A stretch of 64,000 nt of DNA from Liolophura sinensis. Its lineage: Eukaryota; Mollusca; Polyplacophora; Chitonida; Chitonidae. Below the pieces are notes generated by a model, which was not told where the DNA came from, ran no database searches, and saw only the letters and a list, made by a program, of their open reading frames with translations. Positions within the stretch are counted from its first letter, which is position 1. Every line of letters starts with the position of its first letter. Where the stretch lies: NCBI RefSeq assembly GCF_032854445.1, contig NC_088301.1, positions 36,379,187 through 36,443,186 of the forward strand. The letters are read 5' to 3'. Shown here in pieces: positions 39,428 to 52,799 of the stretch. Position numbers and translations under genes: made by a program.

Positions 39428-41871
39428 CTATGTACACTTGATTTAGCGTTGTCTTTTCCTTTAAAGCATGCGGAGACCAACGATTTTGGTTGGAAGTGTG
39501 TGTTGGGAAGTTATTTGTGACAAACTCTGACATGTTCTAAATACATTTACGATGAAACCTTCTTGGTGTGCACAGAAATGAGGTATCTATCATCATATGT
39601 TGTTCCTCAGTGTCATTCACATCTCCAGACTCACCACGGTTATACATATAAAAACATATACATATACGTTACAGGTGTCTCCGTTGGAGTCGCAATGGCC
39701 TATAACTAAGTCGCTTTGTTCAAACAACGGACTCCTACTGAGTAAAGAGATGTTAGTAACGTTTTACACAAACCGGGTTGTACAGCAAGAATCGTGGTAA
39801 CAATTCATTTCGAAGCCTTCATCATAGATGTGGGTGGTTTTTGATTGGCCCCAAGAGACGTCATTGGTGTTGCTGTGCAATATTCATATTGGTAGAAGTA
39901 CCATTCGTTAATGAATGAGTAATAATGAGACGGTATATTCATAGAACTGTCACTGCCTTTCCACAAAGGTTATCGTGCACGATTGCAGCGTTTTATTGAA
40001 CGTAATTGAACGATATCGATCATTGACTATAAATCATTAGAGGCCTACATCTCAGCACGGACATTTGGCACGCAGTTGTTTCCAGTTGGTTTATTGATTT
40101 TATCACTGTTGTGTGGGGATTTTATCATTCTCGGAAATGAGTGCTGATAACTAGTTCAGTCCGGAACACCTGCATGAGCGAAGCTTGTCATCATGCATCC
40201 AGCGGCGAAACGGGTAGATTGTTACCTACAATCAACGAATGGCACGCCGTCGGTTACCGCTTGGCAATACAATGACACAAGGCTTACGAAGAGTTTTCAC
40301 ATAGATCTGCTGAACAACGACATGCAGTCGGTTTTGATAAAGTGTATTTAAGTCAAACTCAGATTTTAATAATATCTCATTTGGTACAAAAGAAATAAGA
40401 ATTTGAAACACATTAATGTTAATATTACGCTGTGTTCCCCGAAAGAATCAGTTACCACAAGTTTATCTGTTACGGCAAGATGTGTCTCTAACGTATGCTG
40501 AGATGACAATTAACTAAAACCTACTATATGATACCTTCGTGGAGCCAAGCCCTCTATTCTATGGTCTATGGTTTAGAATCCGATCTAGGATAATACGCTT
40601 TTGAAACTCTGGCTCCCTGTGCCTTTGAAACCATGAATGAAAATGCCTAAATGGAAATGATTGTTGAAAAGCCTGTATGACTTTCTTTATTAAGTCCATT
40701 TTACCGCTGACGATTGATATACGAATCTCATACAGGTGGAAGACAATTGGTCTTCAACGAACGTTAAAACTCCCGGTCCATGGCAGGGTTTGAACTCAAA
40801 TCCTCTGTTATTAAAGACCAGCAACGGTACATCCCCCCATAAGGTTATGAACTGGTTGAGCAAAAAGGTTCGAAATGCATATGCACTTGTGTTCGTTCTT
40901 TTTGGTTTTTTTTTGTTGTTGTTGTTGTTTTTGGTTTAACCCCCATTAATGATGTCTCCTGGAGATTTATGTACCAGTGTAGTCACAAGCATCTCGTAGC
41001 TGTATAGATTGATACTCTATTGGCTAAACGTGTGACTGGAATGATGTTTTGTTACCGGTACACCCCATGTAATTTGGGGTAGATACACGCTCACATAAAG
41101 CTATGCAATACTCTGGGCACCCGGCATGCAGAAAGGTAGTGAACCTACTTTTGTGTTTGTTGTTTAAGCGTGACGGCATGAAAGGTATTCATTCCCTGAC
41201 CAGCACTGCGCGTGTTGAGAAAAGGTAGCATTGGATAGGTACAGATGGATTAATTAGATACAGCTGGGAATCACCTGTGAAGACGCGGTTGATTATAAGC
41301 TATGGACTACATGTGTACGTGCCAGTCTCCATAGTAACCAGAAGAAATCCATTAATCCTCGAAAAGGGTCGTGTATGTGTTGTATACCTTGGGAATGGTG
41401 GCCGTATTCTTCATATTGAACATGTCAGTGTGGATGGACATAGAGAGGCACCTGTCGTTTACGTTCAACTCTCTACCACATGCTCTGTCCAGGTAACGTT
41501 ACCGGAGCGGTGGGCTTGAACATGACAATATAATAGTTGCTGACGGCATGCCATGAACATTTCACCGAGGATTATTTGTTACCAGTATGTATTAAGAAGT
41601 GTCCTGTGTATTCTGTGAAGAACAAATCACAATATGTGACCGTGGAGTATTGGAATTTTATATATTCAGGTATCTCTCGGTTTTTATTTGTGGCTGTATA
41701 CCAATATAACGACGTGAGATCGATTTACACGGCTGCAGAGAAAGATAGGCATATTTTGATACCCTAACGCTGTCGTGAAACCTTTGCCTTCCTATCCTGG
41801 AGAAAACATGGGGTGTTACTAAACATTCCGAAAACTGAACTGTTTCTACCTTACGCTAAGTTTATTAGAAG
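39428..41871. other. Region between the retrotransposon and the ankyrin gene
   Basis: No coding exon is supported; open frames at 40736-40939 and 41277-41519 have no recognisable content. It may contain the promoter and 5' UTR of the ankyrin gene. T/G-rich runs lie at about 40897-40937. Confidence 0.45.
39843..40033 (+). promoter_or_regulatory. Candidate promoter: CCAAT/CRE sites and TATA box
   Basis: Inverted CCAAT boxes (ATTGG) at 39844-39848 and 39863-39867 flank GACGTCA at 39857-39863. A TATAAA lies at 40028-40033 with pyrimidine/CA-type initiator candidates about 25-35 nt on. It points toward the ankyrin gene 1.8 kb downstream, which would need a long or spliced 5' UTR. Confidence 0.25.
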
Positions 41872-43029
41872 ATGGCCGGATTGCCTAGTGCAGTGTTAAA
41901 TAACAGGCTCAAGCAGCTAGGCATTTTGTTAAAACTGGGTGGCGACGTGAATTGTAAATCGCCATGCGGTGAAACACTGTTAATGTTAGCCATGAAGATA
42001 ACGTCAGAAAGGGCTGGTCTCAAAATGGTAAGAATTTTAGTTCAGCGTGGAGCAAATGTGAAGTTGCGAGACAACCATGATCGCAACGGACTGATGCATG
42101 CTGTGTTAAATGACAAGCCCTTAATTGTGGAATTCCTAACTGAAAACTGTGCAGAATTGGACTTGAACGCTGTCGACAAAGACAAGAACACCGCTCTTCA
42201 TTATGCTGCAGGTATAGGGAAATTGCAAATTGTGAAATCACTGGTTAGGGCTTTAAGGAAATACCGTCTTAATTTGAGTTCAAGAAATAACCATGGGCAA
42301 ACACCCCTGATGGAAGCAATTGTTAACAACAATATCGACGTGGAACTATACATTCGAGAGGTAATGCGCTCCAAGAACGTACCGAAAGAATGTTTGGGGT
42401 TCTGGGTCCGCCCAAGGGAAAATTGTTCCAAAGTGACACCAAGCTCAAGACATCATCTACGGAAACAAGACATCGAAACATCTTCATCCAAACCCGGTAG
42501 ATCGAGAACGATTCCAGTTTTATTAAACCTCGAAAAATCAAGCCAAGAAAACAGTCGTGCTCTTTCGGAATCTTTAGCATCCGGCGTGACAAGAGAAACA
42601 TACATCTCTAACGCTTTAACACTGCCGAAGTTGTATGAAATATGGCAAGGTCAGCTAAGCGCTTCGTACAAACCAGCTGCTGTTCCGATCTATGAGGAAT
42701 ACATTCGCCAAGAAAATCTTAAAGATAATTCCAGTGCTCCAACCCAGTGTGATCACAGGCCACTGAGCCTTGGAGCAGAGTTCTTAATAGCTCCACCCAT
42801 TTGTGTCTCACCTCTCCAACGTTGCAGATCCTCCACAGAAATTGGTTCGGTTAGCGATCGTGGTCTGGGAAATGCTTTACTCGCTGGCGTTGAACCTTTT
42901 CGACCCGTCTCCACTCTCATTGCTACACGTCGGGGTTGCAACGTTCGCCATTCCACATTGCGAGTACCCTCTTTCCGTCGGTCTAGAAGCGTCTCTCCAA
43001 GACCTGTGCAGGTGACACTCCGTCCCTGA
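41872..43029 (+). CDS. Single-exon ankyrin-repeat protein, 385 aa
   Basis: A long uninterrupted frame begins at an ATG in AAGATGG context with TAG immediately upstream in frame (41866-41868) and ends at TGA. Residues about 10-165 form four to five ankyrin repeats: GGDVNCKSPCGETLLMLAMK, MVRILVQRGANVKLRDN, NGLMHAVLNDKPLIVEFL, NTALHYAAGIGKLQIVKSLV and HGQTPLMEAIVNNN. The tail (about 170-385) is low in hydrophobics and rich in Ser/Arg/Pro, with several RRSRS- and SRKP-like clusters, and looks disordered. No signal peptide or transmembrane helix is seen. Ankyrin repeats bind protein partners; the partner here is unknown. The short N-terminal ankyrin block plus long disordered tail recalls the ANKRD34/ANKRD63-type layout, but I cannot claim orthology. 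No introns are apparent. Confidence 0.88.
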   Translation: MAGLPSAVLNNRLKQLGILLKLGGDVNCKSPCGETLLMLAMKITSERAGLKMVRILVQRGANVKLRDNHDRNGLMHAVLNDKPLIVEFLTENCAELDLNAVDKDKNTALHYAAGIGKLQIVKSLVRALRKYRLNLSSRNNHGQTPLMEAIVNNNIDVELYIREVMRSKNVPKECLGFWVRPRENCSKVTPSSRHHLRKQDIETSSSKPGRSRTIPVLLNLEKSSQENSRALSESLASGVTRETYISNALTLPKLYEIWQGQLSASYKPAAVPIYEEYIRQENLKDNSSAPTQCDHRPLSLGAEFLIAPPICVSPLQRCRSSTEIGSVSDRGLGNALLAGVEPFRPVSTLIATRRGCNVRHSTLRVPSFRRSRSVSPRPVQVTLRP

Positions 43030-46000
43030 ACAGCTTTGGAGGTGTGATACTTGTGCGATGATAGCAGAGTAAGTCTAACAGGAAATAGAGCAATTTGACG
43101 TTTAACCTCTAATGTTATGCGATTTGGGGGAATACGTGTCCTGAATTCTGTAGTCCTCTCTTTAGTAGTTTTGGCAATTATTTCTCGCAGGCAAAAGCCA
43201 AATACAGATACATATAACTAAGCGCGAAATGTGATTGCTGAGTTCAATGTTCAGTGACTGTGTGTGTGTTTTTCTTTCTTCTTTTTTTCTTCTGGTAACG
43301 TCATTATAACAATATTTCCTTCATCACAGGCTTACCCATTGCGGACATATTTTAGAGCCTCCCTAAACCGCCATGTGCATGCTGTATACGATGCCCCAAC
43401 CAGACACATTATGTTGACATTCTTGCTCTTGGCGTGATTCTGTTATGCTGAGCACGTGCTAAATTCAGGGTTGTTTAGGGGATTGAACAGTAAGTCTGTA
43501 GTAATAGTAGTATGTTTTCCCCATTTGGTTTTATGTGTTTTATGATTGATACACGAGTGTACATTAGGCATCAGACGTAAATGGGTTAAGATCAAATCTA
43601 ATTATCAAATTGCCACCTGAAACTTTTCGTACGTATGCCACTGAAAGGTGATTCATGGAACAGTCCTTTGTACAGAAGACTAAATTAACTATGTATGTTT
43701 GTGAGGGAATGAAAGTACGGAATTATCCTAACAATAATATCTCTTGTTGTCTCTCGTGCATACTTTTACTTGTGTCCACGTACGCTGTTTTCGATTTCCT
43801 TGCGTGAACCAAAATATGGTCATTTTCTATAACTTTCTGGTGGGAACTTTTTAAAAACAATTTTCCTGATTCAGAAAATGTACTCTTTCGATGAGAAAAA
43901 GTCACCTTCTTGGCGTGTATATATATATATATAATTTTTCAGCAGATTATCTCTGGTACACGGGAATGAGTGTAGCTGAAAATAGCGATTGCTATGAATT
44001 TATTAATTCATTTCATTGACTTTAATTTCTTACTCATAAATATTTGTGAGATAACTGAAAAATGCTCCTCCCAAAGACAGCAACTCGACAGATCTCTATA
44101 TTAAGTCTACATCTGAACCAGCGAAGCAGCGGGAGCTACATACAGTAAGCGACCCCGTTAATCAAAGGTCATTAGACTCTTTTGTTAGTTTACCAAGGAA
44201 AGATAATCCACCTTCTTGCCGAATGGAAAAATGTTTTGAGTTACCACCCCTGTTACAGGTTGTAGATCTTGGTTCATTATAAAATAGAGATGTACTTTCT
44301 GCTTCCGTTGAGATTACATCTCTAATACACTTGGGCGCTATACTATTTTCAAAAGCGACATCGAAAGCGAGGTTCGTGCATTACGTCACCTAATCTCAGA
44401 TGACTGCTTTCGTCTTACGTAAACAACTTACACGCAATGGCGAACGTACCGAATTTTTGAGCAGTGCGCTATTTACAGGGGTATTATCATCTCGGTCCGT
44501 GCTCAAGCTGAACTATGGCAATTTAAATATATTTACACACTTACCACTTGATTTTGCATAGCACAATTTACAAGGGATACAACAGTAGTTATCATGAGAT
44601 CTACCCTGTGTTCTCGACGCCGGATGACCCATTGGCTGATATACAAGACTTTTAATACCCAATCGATTAACCTGCAATGACATCTCTTTTTTCATATGCC
44701 GCACGAAGAGCGGTGACTTGCTTTGCCTTTAACTCTACAGAAACGTCACAGTGTGCCTTGGCATGCACGATTACTTCTTCGAATTCTGTTATCATGCCGT
44801 CTTTCATGGGCGCTACAATGTTGAATAAGTTAATAGTCATTGGCTAATACGTGAGTAAACAGTTCATTTTTATTTTGGATGTTTTGGATTAATTCAGATG
44901 CAGGTAGTTGATTTTATACCATTGATACCTATTTAGTCTGAGGGAATCTGAAAATACTTATTAAATATCTGATACTCCGCAATCAAATTTTGGTGGAAAT
45001 CTCTGCGCTGATGGCGCCCATCTATACACGAGCCATGTCTCGGTACCGTAGGATCACGTAGAAAGGCGCGTAATCTCAAATGATCTTGGTTTACAGAATC
45101 GTGTCAGTGATAAATTGGAGACTCATGAACTGCAGAAAGAAGTCTGTTATTCGCATTGTTTGTTTTTTGGGGGTTTTTTTGGGGGTTTTTTTTGGTTTTT
45201 GGGGGGGGGGGGCGGGGGTGATCAGCGTAAAGACACCAGACACCATGCAGGAAAGCGTCTGACCTTGATTGTCAACGAAGTTATGATATGACATTATACC
45301 GTTGAATGTCCGGCTGAACCAGGTATACACGATTGAGGTATCATTCCACTCAGCAGTATTTTCTTTCACTCTTTTACAACTACAAGAACAACTCCTTTAT
45401 ATACGTATGGCTGGGTCACGGTTTTCATCATAAGTGTGTTTAATTTTCGACACACATTAAATAAAGTTAGATATGTGCAATGACATATATCTATCGGTCG
45501 ACCAATGAAAATATGATTTCTTGGAATTATCGTGGGTTTTTTCTTACTTAAGCGTAACAGAGTGTTTAAAATGTGTTGTAAAAATTCCATTGTGAAATAA
45601 ATATGGCCTATATTAATGTCTTCTCAGTTTATAACATACTGAATAATATTTAACTTATGACTTATGGCCATGCATAAAGTTTGAGACCTTTTGGATCTCT
45701 TTAAATTACATTAAGGCCACTAAAACAAATAATTTCCCAGAAATGTGCTTACAGTATGTGAACAAGCGTTTTATATCTGTACTCCGAAACACGCGGTTTT
45801 TCTATAACCCTTGAATTGTCACACCGTCACAAGTCCATAAACACAAAAAATAAATGTACAGTTAAGATATGCTGTGCACATAAATAACAAAGGTGGCTTT
45901 TTGTGGACGCTGTCGGGGAATTTCTAGACGCAACCTCTGCCAGAAAACATTATGAATTAATGTGAGAATTCATTTCTTGAATTTTGAAAATCTGATAAAG

Positions 46001-49000
46001 TTGGTGATGTAGAGTGGAATGCTATACGAGGTAATAGATCTCTCTGGGAGATAGGTGATTCCGTGGTGGTGGTCGCTTGTAAAATATCACACAAAAAGTG
46101 ACTGAATCATGGAAAGGTGTCATTAGTTTAAACGGAGTGGACAAGAAAATAGATTTTGCAGATCTGCGTGAGGGGTGGGGATAACGGTGCATGGGTAGAC
46201 AGATGTTTAGTCCGTGGGTTGTTCTTTGGGGGTGGATAGCCCCTCCATGGGAGGTTTGGTGAAGTAAGACATCCAGCAACATGCCTGCGCTTTCCCAAGA
46301 GTAATTCAATATACCTAAATTAAAAACCACTCAAATACAGTTATCTCTTGGGACTATCTCATACAGTCACCACAATTAGTTATAAAGATGAATGGTGTTT
46401 CTATGCTCCAGACGATCCTTAACTACAACCCTCTGGAATGTACGCGGCTGTCCGCAAAATGATATTTAATTGCTTTCCCAAACCGTATCGATAGTAGTAC
46501 TGAAATGTCGTGACATTTCAACAAGCGCTACACAACGCAATTAAGAATTTTCTGTATTTGCTGTCTGAAGAACAGTTAACCGTCTTGGGGTCCTTTTTTT
46601 TTCCTTGCAAGGTGAACATGCCATCTAAGAGACAAGCATGTAAGATAAATATTCTACCCGCAGGCCATATTGGAAATATACTTCACGAAATTTATGCAAA
46701 TTATGTTAAAAGAGTTTGTGATTTCTGTATTAGCATTCATCAATTATGAACAGTCTGGGATTAAATAATTTCTCCATCTATAATGGTGTAAGAAAAGGAT
46801 TTTTTATACTGTTAAAATCAGATCTGATGGTAATTAATGAACCAAGCTTTAAGAAAATGTCAGTGTTATAATACTAGGCATATATTATACAGGCCTGTAA
46901 TTAAATCCATAATTAAGGTATAACACCTATCATGGTGATATTTCTTCAGGAAAACATTTCCAGGAGGTTGTTTCAGTGTATAACCTTTTAGATCATGCAG
47001 CAACTTACAAACGATATTACTGAAATATCTCTCACCGCTCTCTTAGAACTTTGATCTTAAAGCTTTCTATTAACCTAAACACGTAACCCACAAAAGTTTT
47101 CAATTGCTTTAAATTCTGCTCCAGACTGGTTAATTGATGTGATTGATGTATTGATTGAATGACTAACCTGCCGATTGCGTGAACTGAACGGTTATATATA
47201 TTTGTGTCGTTGGGTTTTTACCCTTATTGATGGTATAATGTTAATCCGTGATCTGATGTTAATTTCTGTTTCTGTATTCAGGTATTTACGTATTTCATAT
47301 GTACACCATGAATTATTTTTTGACCCGCCTAATTTAAATAGGTCTTTGTAACTTGTGGACTGGCACCGCGTGTCTTTCCAGATGATGGCTTAAAATAGGC
47401 TGAAGGCACGTTACCTCGTATTTCATTTCTGACGTAAAGTCGCAGCACATCTGAGTGTCTTACACATGTTCTCACAGTCGCAGTTTACAGCTTAATGATG
47501 TGTGAAGGCATTAAGTCAGTGTAACCTTTAAGATGTCTGCATGGTTTACCCATCACCCCCCCCCCCCCCCCAGTTTCTCTCGCTTTTCTGTCGCAGTAAT
47601 CCCCTCCCCAAATACACACATATATACCCTGCATCCTCCCCCTCCCACAATCAGGCCACACATTCCGACTAGATGTCTTACAATGTTAGCCAATCGGATC
47701 CAGTCGAACCTGACACTTACCCTCTCGCATATCCGATCCTTGCTAGCGGTATTCTGATGTTATCTATCCACCTTGGCTTTCTCACATCTCCCTGAGGCCT
47801 ACGAACAGTTACAACGACTGGGAAAACGTTTAGCAAGTAATTAATTGGATGCGATGTCATTTAGATAAGCCCTAACTTCTCTCCGGCACTTTCCGTTTTC
47901 TCTGTACACGAAAAACTGGCCATCACTTCGGAAATATATCTTATATTTGAACACAAAATTGATAACATGTTGGTTCGAAACCGGTTCTTTCAATTTCTTT
48001 TCGTTTTGCCTGTAAATAGTACAACCGGAACTCGTTAAGGATTTGATTTATATGTCACCAAGCAAGCTTTTATAGTGTTAATGGCGTATTTTTAGGTTGG
48101 CTGTTGCGAACACCACGCATGTGAATATGCGTGAGGCATACATATTTGAATATAAGACTTAAAGACAAACGTCATATCTGTTTGACCATACTGACCATAC
48201 TTTATTATAAATTATAATTCTGCAGATCCATAAGCTAAGTATATAAAGCTTTCTTGTAATATTATATAAGCAAGGCCTTGATTTATGTATCTAGCAAAAT
48301 ATTTTTCTTTGATACAGCGAGACTGTTATTATGCAATATGATAATTCCACAAATCTAAAACCAAATACAGAACCGAAGTGTTTTCTTCCGAAAAAGACTC
48401 TGCCGAAATATGATTAGTAGTGGATTTATTTGCTTGCTCTTTGCCTGACTTACACAGTTGGGTTTATTTATCTAGTCTATTTTCCTTTGTGGGTCTTCTC
48501 TCTCCACAGTTTACCCCTCGTAGTAAACATGTTACTAGAGGGATTGCTGCTTATCGCTCCTCACTGGCCTCTCTAAATGCAGATAAATCAGATTCACGTG
48601 GGTGAAGTATGTCACTAATGTAAGTGATATTTACCCCGTGTTGCTCTCAGATTGGTCACTGCTAAATGTGTAAATGTGGGTTTGCCTGTATGCGGAATGT
48701 ATGAAGATAATTCCCTCTCTTCTTTAGTTCCTTTACTGTAACATTACCCATCAGCTATTGACAAAAAATATAACTCCATTGTCGAATTACTCCCCGATGC
48801 GCAATCTATAATGTACCAGGCGTCTGTATCGTGTAGAGGCAAACCCTGATTGGATACTAATTCTTTACAGGCTAAATTCATGGGCCCCTTTGTTCAAAAC
48901 TGGTTTAAGACTTAATACCAGATTTAACTTTTAGCCAAGTCTTCAATTTTGTACTTAGCATAAAATCATAATGAACCAATATATGAAATATGAACTAAAA

Positions 49001-50053
49001 CTGCTGCTGTTATAGGCCTGCTTTCACTTTGGTGAACTGCATTGGCTGCTGAGTTGGGTTAAAATTTTAAATATAAAATATGACTTAAATGCGGTATTAG
49101 CTAATACACTTTCGAACACCTAAGCTCTAGCTTTGCGCGCACAGTGCAGTTTCTCGCAATGACAACCTACACGCCACACGATTCTTCCAAATAAATTTGA
49201 TTGAAAGGTCACGCATAATGACAAGTTAATGCAACAAGTTTAACACTGAAATACTGGGCTATGTCGTGATGCAAGGATGACAGGGACTTTTGGATGTCAA
49301 CTGAAGTGTATGTTTTTTTTTAGTCCATGTGCAGCACTGTGGAGATTTTTTTGGAAAAACAGGTGAAATGTGAAAAATGCTTATTGCGGATTGGTTGACT
49401 GAATTTGACTGAAATATTATGTGGTTCAACAGAAACTGTCTCGTTTTGTGTTGGAATGGACCGGATGATAGAATTGTGAAAAGTTTGTCAAAGACACAAT
49501 TGAGCATTCACGCAAAATCAGAAGACATTGATTCGTTTCGTTCATTAACATTTTGCATTTATTTGGATAAATGCAGTGTTTTGTTTTATTCTCTGCGTTG
49601 TGTTTTTCATTTCCCCACTTGCTCTAGCGAGGATGATATTGATTTCGAACACACGAGTATATACCATACAGTAAAAGTGAGCTGCGAGCCCGAGTTGTAG
49701 GCAATATACCAGGAATGCATTTATTACATGGTATGTGAGGAGTTTGTGAGTGATTGTAATTATAGCTTACAACGTGGAGCTCTCACTCATGTATGTACAA
49801 AGCATTCTTACCCGATCGGATCCTCCACCAGTTGATATCCCCGTTTATTTGCTCACGTACGAGATACAAAAATATCAAAAGACACGACTACTACAACACA
49901 GCGCGGCTCATCACTAGGTTGTTTACGCAGCTTTATTTCGTTCCAAGCCAATTATCCGTTATAAAGTGTATAAAAATGAGTGTAACCTTTATTTCTCTGC
50001 ATATATCTTGCGTATCTCTATCCGTATTTATATTGCCACATTGCATAAGACAT
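43030..50053. other. Long intergenic stretch without a supported gene
   Basis: It contains a TA microsatellite (about 43918-43934), a G-rich tract (45169-45218) and a poly-C tract (about 47557-47570). Otherwise it is AT-rich unique-looking sequence with frames of at most 100 codons. No tRNA, exon chain or known repeat was recognised. Confidence 0.5.
45169..45218 (+). other. G-run tract (G-quadruplex-capable)
   Basis: Runs of G5, G5, G2, G12 and G5 are separated by T7, T8, T5 and C. At least four runs of three or more G within 50 bp satisfy the usual quadruplex pattern. Confidence 0.6.
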
Positions 50054-50092
50054 AGGTACGACGTTAAACCCCATCACTCACTCACTCATTCA
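50054..50092 (+). mobile_element. Tail fragment of the 'gttaaacccc..actcactc' repeat
   Basis: TACGACGTTAAACCCCATC followed by an ACTC tandem matches the tail type seen at 3270-3300 and, reversed, at 55268-55310. Confidence 0.5.
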
Positions 50093-50228
50093 CAGGACAT
50101 GCTTCGTCTTGCATTCTGTGGAGTGCACCATTTGGGAGGCACGGGCGACAACGCCAGTGACCTTCTCAGAAGCTTGTCCACAAATTTTTGCTTTAATTAT
50201 CGACAAGATTTTTTGCTGTTAAGTTTGA

Positions 50229-50380
50229 TTTATTTATTTATTTGATTGGTGCTGTAGGTCGTACTCAAGAAAGTTTCACTTATACGACAGCGGCCCGCAT
50301 TATGGTGTGAGGAAACCGGGCAGAGCCCTTAGGAATCCCCACAGCCATCCACAGGTTACTGCCAGAACTTCCCACGATTG
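50229..50380 (-). mobile_element. tRNA-derived SINE fragment
   Basis: Reverse orientation: TTTATTTATTTGATTGGTGC tail, TTATACGACAGCGGCCCGC, GTGAGGAAACCGGGCAGAGC and CATCCACAGGTTACTGCCAG match the reverse complement of the SINE body at 31928-32143. Confidence 0.85.
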
Positions 50381-51265
50381 GTGAAGCGTTCCGGAGTCCT
50401 TTTGCTGCTCTATTACCCTAACAGTCGGCCACGGATTGTTTGCTATGAAGTGCAATGTCACGGTTATGCAACATCAAAAAAGGCAAAACGGTATGCGTTT
50501 TAAAATCATGTGGGATGCTTCATCGATGCATATATACATTTCGTCTACTGTTGTCTTTTCTTTTAAGTTAAAAGTATATATGTCACGCTGACGATTGTAA
50601 GTTTTAAATGCAAGAAAACTCAGACCTGTAGTACCTCCTAACATAGCTGCTTCCGAGGCACCGTGGGACCACATGATGACTGGATATGACCTGTTGAGTG
50701 TCCTCTTCCGTGATATCCCACAAATAGAACGCTTACCGTCTGAGGGATATGATGTAACTTCATTTAAACACTATTTCGATGTAGCCTATCAAGATATCAG
50801 TTTCATAACACAAAATCCTGTTTTTAATTTGTATTCATTTGATTCTTGGAAAATCAATGTTACAACGCTGTTATATAACTTTTAACGCATGTATCAGTAC
50901 ATTCAAAACAGAATTTTATGTCTTTCGAAGAACTCATAACTGAGTCTTAAAAGTTCTATTAAAGCAGGATATGTCGATAACAATGACCATATTCTGAAAT
51001 CGGTTGTTCAAAAGTGAAATAAAGTATGTCCAAACAAGTTCTTAATAGCTGATTTTTAGCGCAGTACATGGAGAACCGGACGACCCCTCACTAAATAAAG
51101 TTAACACAAGGCTGGCTTAACTGCCATTACATTTTTAACAAACTAGTTCATAATCAGTTTATACTTTCGACCGACCTTGGGTGCAGTCAAGATTTAAAGA
51201 TGACAATTGTGGTAGTGACGGTCAATTGCGAATGACTACAGGAAAGGAAGTCACAGATTGCAAAA

Positions 51266-51383
51266 TCACTCAAGAATATTTCACTTATACGACGGCGGCC
51301 AACATCATGGTGGGAGGAAACCGGGCAGAGGCCGGGGGAAACCCAAGACCATCCGCAGGTTGCTGCGAGACCTTCCCACTTAC
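51266..51383 (-). mobile_element. tRNA-derived SINE fragment
   Basis: Reverse orientation: ACTCAAGAATATTTCACTTA, GACGGCGGCCAACATCATGG, GGAGGAAACCGGGCAGAG and CCATCCGCAGGTTGCTGCGA. Both ends are truncated. The open frame 51181-51405 runs through it and is therefore not a gene. Confidence 0.85.
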
Positions 51384-52799
51384 TTCTGGTGGTATACGGA
51401 AATAGAAATTTAAATAACAGTACAACAAACTTATAAAATTACATAAGTTTTAAGTCTTTTGTGGCATTAATTGATTGATTCATTCACTCATTCTTTTAAC
51501 AAAATTGTTCCAGAAGTCTCCTGGTATATTATACATGAAAAAAAAACCATGACTTTCTGAAATAACCTAAAGCGAGGGGTATTATGTTATAAAATTTTGC
51601 CATTCTTGATACAGTTTCCACATCCATATTTTAATTTACAAGTTGTGTTGGTGTAAACAAGATTTACAACAATAATTGTGATTCAAAGGGTTTATTTAGA
51701 AAGAAACGCACATGTTCTGTGTGGTCTATGTGTGGATCCACATGAAACTTCCCAGTGACGAGACGGAAGAAGGCCCGAAAAGTTGTGATTATGAGCGAAT
51801 GAAACAAAAACATTTACAACACGTTTATATGACTGAAAGTTTTGTCATAAATTTCGCCATAACACATATGTCATAACAACAGAGAAAAACATGTCAATCA
51901 CGGACCTGTGAAATTTCCCCAGAAAGTATAATTAGGTCCAAATCTGCCGCTCATGTAGCCCGAACAATGTATAATAGTTATCTACCATGTAGCGATGTTT
52001 TCAATACATTCTGTGGGTCTTGTGCAATGTTCAGAGGGTCTGTTTTTAAATTGCGTAGTGCATATTTGGTAAATGACTCAGCATTGATCTGAACAGCGTG
52101 GACTGAATTAAAATCGTAACTTCATATTTAATGCACTGCTTATTGTTTCCGTGTGGCAAGAACGGTACAAAATTTACCCAAAAGACTTTCGAATTGTCAA
52201 AAGAAAGACCTCACAGCCACGAAGCTATGTGTCATGGTGTATAACTGACAGTTATGTAAAATGCTGTGGTGTGAAACGCTATACAGAAATTCTCAATATA
52301 TCTCCAGATTCAAAGAAGCTAAATCACATCAGCATTATGCTAACTCTAGTCCAGTTGTTTTCCAATTTAGGATTAACTTTTACGAGTTTTAATGAGGTAC
52401 GCTTCTCTCGATCACTATAGTACTCACTGCTGCAAACCTAAAAACATTGCGTAACAAAATATACCAAACATAGAAACTGCCATCATTCACCCCATCTTCT
52501 AATCTCAGATAGTGTGATCTTCTCTGCTGGGCGGCTTCCACATTATCCAGTTATCTTTCTTACAGTTTACCGGCTTTATACATGTATATATTATTCCTTA
52601 CATATTCCTTTGGTTAGTGGTGTTTTATTTTATTTTATTTTTTCTTTTTGAAAATGGGTCTTGAGGATATCGGCTAGATAAGCTTATTCGTGGTTTGCTG
52701 GTGGGATGCGAATGCTGGACTTGGCACTTAGATTATCTTCTGATGTTCCACTTTGCGGCTTCCCCTCAGTGTCCACTGACGTCTCACTTCGTTCTGTCA
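51384..52799. other. Intergenic, no gene seen
   Basis: AT-rich sequence. The 89-codon frame at 52151-52420 has no recognisable motif. Confidence 0.4.

Noticed and set aside
28250-39440. Target-site duplication of the LTR element
   Set aside because: The bases flanking 28267 and 39427 do not match over 4-6 bp; decay or recombination may have removed it.
40736-40860. tRNA-like remnant on - (TTTGAGTTCAAACCC B-box-like word)
   Set aside because: A B-box-like word is present but no cloverleaf or A box could be made out; possibly an old SINE head.
41277-41519. 80-codon frame before the ankyrin gene
   Set aside because: No motif, no splice sites joining it in frame to the ankyrin ORF, which has its own stop-bounded start.
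49793-50245. 150-codon frame on +
   Set aside because: It runs through a repeat tail (ACTC tandem) and into a reversed SINE; composition is not protein-like and no domain is seen.
51181-51405. 74-codon frame on +
   Set aside because: Most of it is the antisense of a SINE body.
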